A DNA stretch of 59,726 nucleotides from the NCBI GenBank assembly GCA_015060925.1, contig SUXM01000016.1, forward strand, positions 1 through 59,726. The letters run 5' to 3'. This DNA comes from Parabacteroides distasonis (lineage in GTDB: Bacteria; Bacteroidota; Bacteroidia; Bacteroidales; Tannerellaceae). How positions within the stretch are numbered: position 1 is the first letter of the stretch; every line of letters begins with the position of its first letter. Below, in pieces: positions 35,697 through 45,720 of the stretch. The notes below the pieces were generated by a model, which saw only the letters and a list, made by a program, of their open reading frames with translations, ran no database searches and was not told the origin of the DNA. The position numbers and the translations under genes are program-made.

Positions 35697-36968
35697 ATGA
35701 AAGTAGATGTTTTATTAGGATTGCAATGGGGTGACGAAGGCAAAGGTAAAGTGGTCGATGTGTTAACTCCGAATTACGATGTGATTTCTCGTTTTCAGGG
35801 AGGACCCAATGCAGGACATACGTTGGAATTTAATGGAGAAAAATATGTATTGCGCTCCATCCCTTCGGGTATTTTCCAAGGAGGGAAAATTAACGTTATC
35901 GGAAATGGCGTAGTCTTAGATCCGTTATTGTTCCAACAAGAAGCTGAAGCTCTTGCTGCGAGTGGACATGATTTGACCAAACAACTTTATATATCAAAGA
36001 AAGCTCATTTGATTTTACCAACCCATCGTGTTTTGGATGCAGCATATGAAGCGGCTAAGGGTGCGGGTAAAATTGGTACAACAGGTAAAGGTATAGGCCC
36101 GACTTATACGGATAAAATCAGTCGTAATGGTTTACGTGTTGGTGATTTGTTATATAATTTTGAAGAAAAATATGCAGCAGCCAAGGCGAGACATGAAGCT
36201 ATCTTGCGTTCTTTGAATTATGAGTATGATATAACAGAGTTGGAAGCTCAATGGTTGAAGGCTTTGGAATATTTGAAACAGTTCAATTTGATTGATAGCG
36301 AACATGTAATCAATAACTATTTGAAAGCAGGCAAGTCAGTGTTGGCTGAAGGTGCTCAAGGTACTTTGTTGGATATAGACTTTGGCTCTTATCCATTTGT
36401 GACCTCTTCTAATACAGTTTGTGCTGGATGCTGTACCGGTTTGGGTATATCTCCGCGTAATGTAGGTGAAGTGTTTGGTATCTTTAAAGCTTATTGTACG
36501 CGTGTAGGTAGTGGTCCTTTTCCTACAGAATTATTTGATGAAACAGGAGATAAGATTCGTCAGATTGGTCATGAGTATGGTGCTGTGACAGGACGTGAAC
36601 GTCGTTGTGGTTGGATAGACTTAGTGGCTTTGAAATATGCAATCATGATTAATGGCGTGACACAATTGATTATGATGAAGAGTGATGTGTTGGATGGTTT
36701 TGAAACAGTTAAAGCTTGTGTTGCTTATAATATTGACGGAAAAGAAACTACTGAGTTCCCATTTGAAATCAATGACACCATTCAGCCTGTATATGTAGAA
36801 ATGCCGGGTTGGAATGTAGATATGACTAAAATGCAGAGTGAGGATGAGTTCCCTGAAGAGTTCAATGCTTATATTGCATTTTTGGAAGAAGAATTGGAAG
36901 TTCCTATTAAGATTGTCTCTGTAGGTCCTGACCGTGCGCAAACAATTGTCAGATATACGGAAGAATAA
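35697..36968 (+). CDS. purA: adenylosuccinate synthetase
   Basis: This 423-residue cytoplasmic enzyme joins IMP and aspartate with GTP in the first step to AMP. The P-loop-like WGDEGKGK is at residues 11-18. GPNAGHT, the IMP-site segment TTGKGIGPTY, LAEGAQGTLLDIDFGSYPFVTSSN and GRERRCGWID follow in the usual order. The length is typical. A strong terminator lies 17 nt after the stop. Confidence 0.96.
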   Translation: MKVDVLLGLQWGDEGKGKVVDVLTPNYDVISRFQGGPNAGHTLEFNGEKYVLRSIPSGIFQGGKINVIGNGVVLDPLLFQQEAEALAASGHDLTKQLYISKKAHLILPTHRVLDAAYEAAKGAGKIGTTGKGIGPTYTDKISRNGLRVGDLLYNFEEKYAAAKARHEAILRSLNYEYDITELEAQWLKALEYLKQFNLIDSEHVINNYLKAGKSVLAEGAQGTLLDIDFGSYPFVTSSNTVCAGCCTGLGISPRNVGEVFGIFKAYCTRVGSGPFPTELFDETGDKIRQIGHEYGAVTGRERRCGWIDLVALKYAIMINGVTQLIMMKSDVLDGFETVKACVAYNIDGKETTEFPFEINDTIQPVYVEMPGWNVDMTKMQSEDEFPEEFNAYIAFLEEELEVPIKIVSVGPDRAQTIVRYTEE

Positions 36969-36985
36969 AAAAAAATAATCATACA

Positions 36986-37031
36986 AAATGGCAGAAGAAT
37001 CATGCGAAAGGTGGGTTCTTCTGCCATTTTT
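36986..37031 (+). terminator. purA terminator
   Basis: AAAATGGCAGAAGAA and TTCTTCTGCCATTTT form a perfect 15-bp stem followed by a T-run. Confidence 0.92.
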
Positions 37032-37083
37032 TGTTTGGCAAGCTTTTTGTTTTATATGATAAGAATTTAAAAATGTATAGAAT

Positions 37084-37770
37084 ATGAGTATGTATTGGGT
37101 GATATTTATTGGCTTTACTCTTTTAAGCATGTTGGTCTCTTCACGACTACAGCGTAAATTTGAGAAGTATTCAAAAGTTCCGATGCCGAATGGCATGACT
37201 GGAAAAGAGGTGGCAGAAAAAATGTTGCGTGATAATGGCATTTATGATGTAAAGGTTATTTCAACACCTGGACATTTGACTGACCACTATAATCCGGCTA
37301 ATCAAACTGTAAATTTAAGTGAATCGGTTTACTATAGCAATAGTATAGCTGCAGCAGCAGTGGCGGCTCATGAATGCGGACACGCTGTGCAACACGCAAC
37401 AGCTTATGCTCCGTTGAAGATGCGTTCAGCGTTGGTTCCAGTGGTAAGTTTTGCTTCAAATATTGTGCAATGGGTTATTTTAGGGGGGCTGTTTTTGTTG
37501 CATTCTTTCCCACAGTTGATGTTGTTCGGTATAGTGTTGTTTGCTACTACAACGTTGTTTAGTTTTGTGACTTTACCTGTAGAAATCAATGCTAGTCAGC
37601 GTGCGTTGGCTTGGTTAAGCAACGCCGGTATTACGAATGTTTATACACATGATAAAGCGGAAGACGCTTTACGATCTGCTGCTTATACTTATGTAGTGGC
37701 GGCTTTAGGCTCTTTAGCTTCATTATTGTATTACATAATGTTATTTTTGGGAGCAAGAGAACGGGAATAA
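37084..37770 (+). CDS. membrane zinc metallopeptidase, YugP-like
   Basis: This 228-residue inner-membrane protein has an N-terminal TM helix (1-20), a zinc-site helix HECGH (96-100) followed by AVQHA, and three further TM segments. The conserved leader GMTGKEVAEKML and the segment YNPANQTVNLSE match the YugP/DUF2268-style neutral zinc peptidases annotated in many bacteria. The substrate is unknown. It is convergent with the next gene. Confidence 0.85.
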   Translation: MSMYWVIFIGFTLLSMLVSSRLQRKFEKYSKVPMPNGMTGKEVAEKMLRDNGIYDVKVISTPGHLTDHYNPANQTVNLSESVYYSNSIAAAAVAAHECGHAVQHATAYAPLKMRSALVPVVSFASNIVQWVILGGLFLLHSFPQLMLFGIVLFATTTLFSFVTLPVEINASQRALAWLSNAGITNVYTHDKAEDALRSAAYTYVVAALGSLASLLYYIMLFLGARERE

Positions 37771-37790
37771 GCCTAAAAAAGGCTTATTCC
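37764..37790. terminator. hairpin spanning both convergent stop codons
   Basis: GGAATAAGCC (37764-37773) pairs perfectly with GGCTTATTCC (37781-37790) around a TAAAAAA loop. Both stop codons (37768-37770 plus, 37784-37786 minus) lie in the stem. There is no T-run on either side, so termination here may need Rho or be inefficient. Confidence 0.6.
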
Positions 37791-38944
37791 GTTACTAATT
37801 GGAAAGGACCGTCTGGTGCTCCTGTCCATTTATAAAGTTTCGCAGTACAGCTTTGTTCCGGTTTGCTTGATGAGTGAGAAATATAAAAATAACCATTTCC
37901 TAAAGGACAAAGCCCTGTTACTCCGAATTTGAAATGCCATCCGTAAGTTCCTGTTTTCTCATCATAAATGCCTTGAGGAGCTAAAGCAATCGTTTTTTGT
38001 ATCATCTTCCCTTCGTATCCTTTTAGTTGTGTTTTCTTTGCCGGTTTGCTCCAGTCAAACATGAAAAATGAATAGTTGGGAAACTCTTTTTTCTTTCCTT
38101 TATATACGGCTGCTAAAGTGTTTCCAGTTGATGGGTCATATGCTAAATTTTGAATACCCCAATCTGTATTTCCGGTATAAACAAAATAAAGATCCTTACA
38201 TTTGGATGGACCATGTTGGTGCATATTCTCTTGAAATAAAGGATTCTCATATTTACTCCATTTAGTTACATCGTAAGCACGTATGACCTGATAGTCATTA
38301 TCACTGCGTTTTAGATCGTTATAAATGCCACATGATACGTAAAGGAACATTTTACCCTCTTTTTTACCTACTTCCGGAGCAAAAGTGATACCATCAATAC
38401 CGGAACAACCATAACGATGTTTTACCTTTTCTCCTTTATGGGTAACAGTGGCTTCAAAATCGTCTACAACCTCCTTTAAATAAACACTAGTCATTACACC
38501 ATCCTTTTCTGCACTCATATTTGGACGAGTTATTTTGTCAGGGTCAAAGATGACTACATAAAAAGCATTTCCCTGTTTAGCCGCTTTTTCTCCAGCAATA
38601 CCTTTTCCTATGGCATCATTCTTATATTCCAAAGAACCATAAATACGTCCGTCTGCCGGGTTCATTGTTAAACATCCAAGATGTCCGGTTAATCCATCAA
38701 CACTACCGATCAGATTTCCTTTTAAATCCATTTTGATAAGTTTGGTCGTAAAAGAGAAGTAGATATATCCTTTTTCTTTATCTATTGTTATGCCTTGCAC
38801 ATGATACTTGCCCTGTAACCCGGTATAGACTGTTAAAGGAAATGGGGCTTTATCATTACTTGGTGTTGTGGCATAAATGATGTTACTCCAGATAAGTAAC
38901 ATGCTCATCAATAGGATAGTTTTTTTTAGATTGTTCGTTTTCAT
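37784..38944 (-). CDS. secreted protein of unknown function, beta-propeller-like
   Basis: This 386-residue exported protein has a signal peptide (about 1-25, ending IIYA). Recurrent short beta-strand blocks each place a glycine- and aspartate-rich turn after a hydrophobic strand, for example GITIDKEKGYIYFSFT, CLTMNPADGRIYGSLE and NLAYDPSTGNTLAAVYKG. These resemble the blades of a beta-propeller or SMP-30-like fold. No catalytic motif is recognised. It has its own promoter, divergent from the queuosine-precursor transporter. Confidence 0.6.
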   Translation of the reverse strand: MKTNNLKKTILLMSMLLIWSNIIYATTPSNDKAPFPLTVYTGLQGKYHVQGITIDKEKGYIYFSFTTKLIKMDLKGNLIGSVDGLTGHLGCLTMNPADGRIYGSLEYKNDAIGKGIAGEKAAKQGNAFYVVIFDPDKITRPNMSAEKDGVMTSVYLKEVVDDFEATVTHKGEKVKHRYGCSGIDGITFAPEVGKKEGKMFLYVSCGIYNDLKRSDNDYQVIRAYDVTKWSKYENPLFQENMHQHGPSKCKDLYFVYTGNTDWGIQNLAYDPSTGNTLAAVYKGKKKEFPNYSFFMFDWSKPAKKTQLKGYEGKMIQKTIALAPQGIYDEKTGTYGWHFKFGVTGLCPLGNGYFYISHSSSKPEQSCTAKLYKWTGAPDGPFQLVTE

Positions 38945-38965
38945 GATATGAATCTTTTAGTTTAT

Positions 38966-38982
38966 AGAACAAAATTAGTTCT
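38966..38982. promoter_or_regulatory. palindrome over the promoter of the 37784-38944 gene
   Basis: AGAAC-N7-GTTCT brackets the minus-strand -7 element TAATTTTG (38977-38970). This placement suits a repressor operator, but no regulator is identified. Confidence 0.45.
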
Positions 38983-38999
38983 TATTTCTGAAAATACAT

Positions 39000-39007
39000 T
39001 AACTTTG
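39000..39007 (+). promoter_or_regulatory. promoter -7 element of the queuosine-transporter operon
   Basis: TAACTTTG matches TAnnTTTG, only about 20 nt before the ATG. The short leader leaves no room for a preQ1 riboswitch. Confidence 0.55.
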
Positions 39008-39027
39008 TCGATCTTAATTTAGAACTT

Positions 39028-39696
39028 ATGGATAAGGTATCGGAAAACCCTTTAAAAAACCGAGATAACAGTTACACCTCTTTGATGGTCGTAACAGCAT
39101 TGTTTGTAACGTTATATCTTGTCTCCAATGTGATGGCAGTCAAGGTTATCAGTATCTTTGGCTTTATCTATTTTGATGCTGGAACCATTACATTTCCGTT
39201 TGCCTATATGTTAGGAGATGTTTTAACGGAGTTATGGGGGTATCGAACTGCAAAAAAGGTTATTTGGATTACATTTTTATGTAATATACTTTTGGTTTGT
39301 TGTACCCAGATAGGGGTGTGGCTTCCTTCTCCTGATTATCTCTCGGAAACAACAGATTCTTATAATCATATTTTCACTTATGTCCCTCGTATCGTGTTGG
39401 CATCTTTGGTTGGCTTCTTGTTAGGAGAGTTATCTAATGCATGGCTGATGGAAAAGATAAAGATAAAGATGAAAGGGCGTTATCTTTGGGTTCGTACCAT
39501 TAGTAGTTCGATTGTCGGTTATCTGTTTGATACTTTACCTTTCGTGCTAATCGCATTTGCCGGAGTGGTCTCAACGCATGATTTGTTGATGATGATTCTT
39601 TTTCAGTATTTTGCTAAATTGTTGATTGAAGCTACTTTGGGTACACCGATGGCTTATATGGCAATTCATTGGATCAAACGCTTTGTTAAGATTTAA
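39028..39696 (+). CDS. queuosine precursor transporter (YhhQ/VUT family)
   Basis: This 222-residue inner-membrane protein has about six TM helices. The YhhQ/QPTR-family marks are visible: NVMAVKVISIFGF near 35, FPFAYMLGDVLTELWGYRTAKK near 55, and the conserved acidic-aromatic pattern. Family members import preQ0, preQ1 or queuine for tRNA modification. It starts a two-gene operon; the radical SAM gene begins 3 nt after its stop. This context points to salvage of a queuosine base. Confidence 0.88.
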   Translation: MDKVSENPLKNRDNSYTSLMVVTALFVTLYLVSNVMAVKVISIFGFIYFDAGTITFPFAYMLGDVLTELWGYRTAKKVIWITFLCNILLVCCTQIGVWLPSPDYLSETTDSYNHIFTYVPRIVLASLVGFLLGELSNAWLMEKIKIKMKGRYLWVRTISSSIVGYLFDTLPFVLIAFAGVVSTHDLLMMILFQYFAKLLIEATLGTPMAYMAIHWIKRFVKI

Positions 39697-39699
39697 AGA

Positions 39700-40383
39700 A
39701 TGGATAGATATGCAGTAATTGATACCAAGATGCCTCGTGAATTTGTTTTGTTGCAAGGGACAGGTTGTCGTTGGAAGAGATGCGCTTTTTGTGATTATCA
39801 TGCGGATGTAAGCACTAATCCTTTTGAAGTAAATCGCCCAGTGTTGGAAAGGGTAACAGGTGTTTATGGGGTACTGGATGTGATTAATTCCGGATCCGGA
39901 ATAGAGTTGGATGAGCAGACGATTACGGAGCTCAAACGGGTTGTAGAAGAGAAGAAGATACATACCCTGTGGTTTGAAATGCATTATATGTATCGTTTTC
40001 GTTTGGAAGAGTTTGCCAAACAGTTCCCGGCAACTCAGGTCAAGTTCCGCTGTGGTATTGAGACTTTTGATCCGGTCTTGCGTCAGAGGTGGAATAAAGG
40101 TGTACCTCCATCTGTTGGCCCTCAAGATGTGGCTCGTTATTTTCAGGGAGTATGTTTGCTTTGTGGTACGCAGGGAGAAAGTAAAGAGCGGATATTGAAA
40201 GATATTGCAGAAGCAAAAAAATATTTTGAATACTTCAGTATCAACCTGTTTTGTGACAATACTACCACAGTAAAGCGAGATGAACAACTTGTCGTATGGT
40301 TCAAAGAGGAGGTCTATCCCCATATAAAAGAGGAGCCGAAGATTGAAATCCTGATTAATAATGTAGATTTAGGAGTCGGGTAA
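39700..40383 (+). CDS. radical SAM enzyme, possible queuine lyase (QueL-like)
   Basis: This 227-residue cytoplasmic protein has an N-terminal iron-sulfur motif, C23-x4-C28-x2-C31 in [13 protein letters not shown]. The spacing is CX4CX2C rather than the usual CX3CX2C, as in a few uncharacterised radical SAM groups. Later segments ([11 protein letters not shown] near 115, [10 protein letters not shown]) fit the radical SAM barrel. It is tightly coupled with a queuosine-precursor transporter. Radical SAM queuine lyases (QueL) are known to turn queuine into preQ1 in some bacteria, so that role is a reasonable inference, but orthology is unproven. Confidence 0.65.
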   Translation: MDRYAVIDTKMPREFVLLQGTGCRWKRCAFCDYHADVSTNPFEVNRPVLERVTGVYGVLDVINSGSGIELDEQTITELKRVVEEKKIHTLWFEMHYMYRFRLEEFAKQFPATQVKFRCGIETFDPVLRQRWNKGVPPSVGPQDVARYFQGVCLLCGTQGESKERILKDIAEAKKYFEYFSINLFCDNTTTVKRDEQLVVWFKEEVYPHIKEEPKIEILINNVDLGVG

Positions 40384-40416
40384 TCAAGAATAGTAAGACT
40401 TACCGATATTTATTTA

Positions 40417-40424
40417 TATCTTTG
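40417..40424 (+). promoter_or_regulatory. hisS promoter -7 element
   Basis: TATCTTTG matches TAnnTTTG and overlaps an upstream in-frame TTG at 40422, so the real hisS start is the ATG at 40449. Confidence 0.55.
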
Positions 40425-40448
40425 CCAGTCAAAATAAAAGAAAAGAAT

Positions 40449-41804
40449 ATGCAAAAACCGTCTATCCCAAAGGGAACAAGAGATTTTTCGCCGGAAGAGA
40501 TGGCGAAACGTAATTATATATTCAATACGATTCGTGAAGTTTATCATTTGTATGGTTTTCAGCAGATAGAAACCCCAGCCATGGAAAATCTGTCTACGTT
40601 GATGGGTAAATATGGAGAAGAAGGAGATAAACTTTTGTTTAAGATTTTAAACTCAGGAGACTGTTTTTCCGGTCTCACGGAGGTGGAATTATTAGAGCGA
40701 AATGCCGTAAAATTTGGCTTGAAAGCTTGTGAAAAGGGGTTACGTTATGACTTGACTGTTCCTTTTGCCCGTTTTGTCGTTCAACATCGTAATGAGATCA
40801 CGTTTCCTTTTAAGCGATACCAGATACAACCGGTTTGGCGTGCCGATCGTCCTCAGAAAGGCCGTTACCGTGAGTTCTATCAATGTGATGGGGATGTGGT
40901 TGGTTCCAATTCATTGGTGAATGAAGTGGAGTTGATTCAGATAATGGACGAAGTGTTCCGTCGTTTTGGAATCCGTGTTTGTATTAAGATGAATAACCGT
41001 AAGATCTTGTCCGGCATAGCTGAGGTTATCGGGGAGGCTGATAAGATTGTAGATATTACGGTTGCTATTGATAAGTTGGATAAGATCGGACTGGATCATG
41101 TAAATGAAGAACTTCGTTCAAAAGGTTTGTCGGAAGAGGCTATTACACGTTTGCAACCTATCATTATGTTAAAAGGTTCAAATCGTGAAAAGATAGCAGT
41201 CTTGAAACAGGTATTAGGTAGTTCTGATACAGCCATGAAAGGGGTTGCAGAATTGGAATTTATCTTAGACCGTATCGAAAAGCTTACATTGAATGCAGAG
41301 TTGGAACTGGATTTGACATTGGCGCGTGGTTTGAATTATTATACAGGTGCGATATTTGAGGTAAAAGCATTGGATGTGCAAATCGGAAGTATTACCGGTG
41401 GCGGACGATATGACAATTTGACAGGCGTGTTTGGTATGGATGGGGTTTCCGGTGTCGGAATCTCATTCGGGGCTGATCGAATCTTTGACGTATTGAACCA
41501 GTTGGATTTGTATCCGGCTGATTCATTACAGACAACTCAGTTGTTGTTCGTGAACTTTGGAGAGAAAGAGGAAAACTATTTGTTCCCGTTGATCGCCAAA
41601 GTGCGTGCAGCCGGTATCCGTACAGAGTTATATCCGGAATCAGCTAAGATGAAAAAGCAGATGGGATATGCGGATACAAAGAAGATTCCTTATGTGGCGA
41701 TTGTCGGTGAAAACGAAATGAATGAGGGTAAGATCAATTTAAAGAATATGTTGACGGGAGAACAGGAACTTGTGACCGTTGAAGAGTTGATTGAACGATT
41801 TTAA
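40449..41804 (+). CDS. hisS: histidyl-tRNA synthetase
   Basis: This 451-residue class II synthetase charges tRNA-His. Motif 1 lies in the N-terminal [22 protein letters not shown] region. Motif 2 includes [27 protein letters not shown]. The histidine-A motifs [15 protein letters not shown] and [10 protein letters not shown], and a motif 3 region ([11 protein letters not shown]), follow, and the anticodon-binding domain runs from about 360. The start was set at the ATG at 40449. Confidence 0.95.
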   Translation: MQKPSIPKGTRDFSPEEMAKRNYIFNTIREVYHLYGFQQIETPAMENLSTLMGKYGEEGDKLLFKILNSGDCFSGLTEVELLERNAVKFGLKACEKGLRYDLTVPFARFVVQHRNEITFPFKRYQIQPVWRADRPQKGRYREFYQCDGDVVGSNSLVNEVELIQIMDEVFRRFGIRVCIKMNNRKILSGIAEVIGEADKIVDITVAIDKLDKIGLDHVNEELRSKGLSEEAITRLQPIIMLKGSNREKIAVLKQVLGSSDTAMKGVAELEFILDRIEKLTLNAELELDLTLARGLNYYTGAIFEVKALDVQIGSITGGGRYDNLTGVFGMDGVSGVGISFGADRIFDVLNQLDLYPADSLQTTQLLFVNFGEKEENYLFPLIAKVRAAGIRTELYPESAKMKKQMGYADTKKIPYVAIVGENEMNEGKINLKNMLTGEQELVTVEELIERF

Positions 41805-41827
41805 ATAGGAATAAAGGTTTCACTTTT

Positions 41828-41870
41828 GAACTTCTTTATGCAATAAATGTTGTAATGAAGAAGTTCTTTT
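41828..41870 (+). terminator. hisS terminator
   Basis: GAACTTCTT (41828-41836) pairs with AAGAAGTTC (41858-41866), extended inward by AT-rich pairs, and is followed by TTTTG. Confidence 0.75.
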
Positions 41871-41912
41871 GTGTAAAAGAAGGCATATATGTCAGATATT
41901 TGGGCCTGTTTA

Positions 41913-41969
41913 TTGGCAGAATATGATAAAATGTCAGTATTTTTAGGGTAATTTATTTTGGCATAATAT
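41913..41969 (+). promoter_or_regulatory. paired TTGGCAnAATAT motifs upstream of groES
   Basis: TTGGCAGAATAT (41913-41924) and TTGGCATAATAT (41958-41969) differ at one base and lie 45 bp apart in the leader of the groES-groEL operon. No TAnnTTTG element or CIRCE inverted repeat was seen, so these are candidates for heat-shock or alternative-sigma control. Confidence 0.45.
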
Positions 41970-42037
41970 TCGTATAAGAACTATACGTATGGTAACTAAG
42001 AATATAATATTATTAACTAAATAAATCGATAAAAACA

Positions 42038-42307
42038 ATGAACATTAAACCATTAGCAGATAGAGTGCTGATTAAGCCGGCTGCAGCAGAAGAAAAGACA
42101 CTTGGCGGAATCATTATTCCAGATTCAGCAAAAGAAAAACCTTTAAAAGGTGAAGTTGTTGCCGTAGGTAACGGAACAAAGGATGAAGAAATGGTTGTAA
42201 AGAATGGTGACACTGTATTGTATGGTAAGTATGCAGGTACAGAAATCGAGTTGGAAGGTGAAAAATTCTTGATTATGCGCCAGTCTGATATTTTAGCAAT
42301 TATCTAA
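42038..42307 (+). CDS. groES: co-chaperonin GroES
   Basis: This 89-residue, 10-kDa co-chaperonin caps GroEL during protein folding. The N-terminus [13 protein letters not shown], the mobile loop [18 protein letters not shown] and the C-terminal [12 protein letters not shown] are all family-typical. It is the first gene of the groES-groEL operon, with groEL 36 nt downstream. Confidence 0.97.
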   Translation: MNIKPLADRVLIKPAAAEEKTLGGIIIPDSAKEKPLKGEVVAVGNGTKDEEMVVKNGDTVLYGKYAGTEIELEGEKFLIMRQSDILAII

Positions 42308-42313
42308 TTATAA

Positions 42314-43981
<1,668 letters not shown>

Positions 43982-44004
43982 TTCTTCCACAAGTAACATA
44001 AAGG

Positions 44005-44040
44005 AAACCTGTTCTTTTTTTAAAAAGAACAGGTTTTTTT
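44005..44040 (+). terminator. groES-groEL terminator
   Basis: AAACCTGTTCTTTTT and AAAAAGAACAGGTTT form a stem of about 15 bp followed by a T-run. Confidence 0.92.
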
Positions 44041-44153
44041 ATTTTTTATAGATTCTGATTAAACTTTTTCAATGGTTTATAGTCTATCTATTAATCCTTG
44101 GAAGAAAAGTGAGGATGACAGTTTTTATAATTACCCCAAATTAGCTGGTGAGG

Positions 44154-44705
44154 ATGCAACAATATAGAGAAGAGGAGATCGTGAAACAATTACGCGATAC
44201 GGAGTCACAACGTGATGCTTTTGCGCAGGTTGTTCATTTTTATGGGGAAAAGTTATATTGGCAAATCCGAAAGATGGTCTTATGCCATGATGATGCGAAT
44301 GATTTGTTGCAGAATACGTTTATGAAGGCATGGACCAATATTGATTATTTCCGGGGGGAGGCGAAATTATCTACTTGGTTGTATAAAATAGCGGTGAATG
44401 AGTGTATCACATTCTTATCGCGCCAGCGGGCACAGAACAACATCTCAATGGGTGATACAGATGTGTTTATGTTGGAACGATTGAAAGGAGATGATTTTTT
44501 TGATGGGGATGCCGTGCAGCTCAAGTTGCAAGAAGCTATACTGTTGTTGCCTGAAAAACAACGGCTCGTTTTTAATATGAAGTACTTTGATGATATGAAG
44601 TATGAGGATATGTCCGAGATTTTGGGTACTTCGGTAGGCGCGTTGAAAGCATCCTATCATCATGCAGTAAAAAAAATAGAGGAGTTTTTAACAAAAGACA
44701 TTTAA
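44154..44705 (+). CDS. ECF-type RNA polymerase sigma factor
   Basis: This sigma-70-family factor of about 183 residues has region 2 (LCHDDANDLLQNTFMKAWTNID) and region 4 (LPEKQRLVFNMKYFDDMKYEDMSEILGTSVGALKASYHHAVKK) separated by a short linker, with no region 1 or 3. That marks an extracytoplasmic-function sigma. An in-frame GTG lies 6 nt before the chosen ATG. The next two genes encode a one-TM protein and an exported helical protein, forming a probable envelope-stress circuit. Confidence 0.92.
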   Translation: MQQYREEEIVKQLRDTESQRDAFAQVVHFYGEKLYWQIRKMVLCHDDANDLLQNTFMKAWTNIDYFRGEAKLSTWLYKIAVNECITFLSRQRAQNNISMGDTDVFMLERLKGDDFFDGDAVQLKLQEAILLLPEKQRLVFNMKYFDDMKYEDMSEILGTSVGALKASYHHAVKKIEEFLTKDI

Positions 44706-44749
44706 ACCTTTTAGATTATTGATAGTCTAAGAAAAAAAAGAGAGATGGT

Positions 44750-45133
44750 ATGAAAACAGAACAGAACAATCTTGACCATTTAAAAGGGAAGAATCCTTTT
44801 ATGACCCCGAAAGGGTATATGGAGGGATTGACTGTGAATATCATGAGTCAATTACCAGAAAAAGCTTCCGGTCGAAAGGCTAAAGAGGTCTCATTGATGG
44901 ATCGAGTTCGCCCTTGGTTGTATTTGGCTGCGGTCTTTGCAGGGTTGGGACTGTTTTTCAGGGTACTTGTGGGTCCCGTTGCTGTAAATGAAGAGGATGC
45001 ATTGCTCGTTCAAACAGAAGTGGCTCCCAATTTGATTCCTTCCTTGTTCTCTGAAGAGGAGGATTATTTGGAATATTTGGAAGATCAATATGTTGAGAGT
45101 CTTTTAGAAGAAGAATTTGTGGATGAAGAGTGA
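44750..45133 (+). CDS. single-TM protein, probable anti-sigma factor
   Basis: This 127-residue protein has about 55 cytoplasmic residues, one TM helix (about 56-76) and a very acidic periplasmic tail. The segment KNPFMTPKGYMEGL resembles the NPFxxPxGYFExx motif found in small proteins encoded next to ECF sigma genes in Bacteroidetes. From this position and topology it probably binds and holds the sigma factor. It does not match a textbook zinc anti-sigma, as there is no HxxxCxxC. It lies 44 nt after the sigma gene. Confidence 0.6.
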   Translation: MKTEQNNLDHLKGKNPFMTPKGYMEGLTVNIMSQLPEKASGRKAKEVSLMDRVRPWLYLAAVFAGLGLFFRVLVGPVAVNEEDALLVQTEVAPNLIPSLFSEEEDYLEYLEDQYVESLLEEEFVDEE

Positions 45134-45165
45134 TTTTTTAAGAATTCTTTATAAAGAAAGTTTGT

Positions 45166-45627
45166 ATGAAAAAGATATTATTTGTTTTATTTGCAACACT
45201 ATTCTCTTTTAATGGATTTGTTTGGGGCGAAAACCAAAAAAGGAGTTTTGATAAGGAAACGTACTTAGCTAAACGAAGTGCTTTTATTACGGCTGAGATG
45301 GGGTTGACTCCGGAAGAGGCTACAGCTTTTATCCCTTTATGTAATGAATTGCATGAGAAAATGTATGAGGTAGGTCGTAAATGCCGCAAACTATCAAGAG
45401 AGTTGAAGCGGAATGAAAATGCGAGTGATGCTGAGTATTTGAGAGCCATTGACGAGGCGATAGAGGTTGACTTGAAGGTGGCGGAATTAGAGAGAGAGTA
45501 TTATAAGAAATTTAAAGCGATTTTACCTCCCAAGAAATTGTATAAGTACAGGAATGCGGAGATGAAATACGCAAAGAGTTACATGAAAGATCATAAGAGA
45601 GATAAAGATAAAGGCAAAAAGAAATAA
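45166..45627 (+). CDS. exported helical protein, CpxP/Spy/CnrX-like
   Basis: This 153-residue protein has a signal peptide (about 1-21). A charged all-helical mature part follows. It includes LTPEEATAFIPLCNELHEKM, which resembles the LTxxQ motif of periplasmic Spy/CpxP/CnrX proteins, and a lysine-rich tail (KDHKRDKDKGKKK). Such proteins sense metal or misfolded protein in the periplasm. It is the third gene after the sigma factor and the one-TM protein, so a sensor role is a reasonable inference. Confidence 0.55.
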   Translation: MKKILFVLFATLFSFNGFVWGENQKRSFDKETYLAKRSAFITAEMGLTPEEATAFIPLCNELHEKMYEVGRKCRKLSRELKRNENASDAEYLRAIDEAIEVDLKVAELEREYYKKFKAILPPKKLYKYRNAEMKYAKSYMKDHKRDKDKGKKK

Positions 45628-45684
45628 GTTAAATATCATTATTTGTGTTTTTTGTTTAGATTTAGTTTTGGCGTTTAAGTAAGG

Positions 45685-45720
45685 GAGGGGCAACGATGTG
45701 AATCGTTCCCCTTTTGTTTT
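45685..45720 (+). terminator. terminator of the sigma-factor operon
   Basis: GGGGCAACGAT and ATCGTTCCCC form a 10-bp stem with one bulged C, followed by TTTTGTTTT. It reaches the convergent mazG stop at 45719. Confidence 0.8.

Noticed and set aside
40422-40448. Longer hisS start at a TTG at 40422
   Set aside because: The TTG overlaps the promoter -7 element, and the ATG at 40449 fits the family start.
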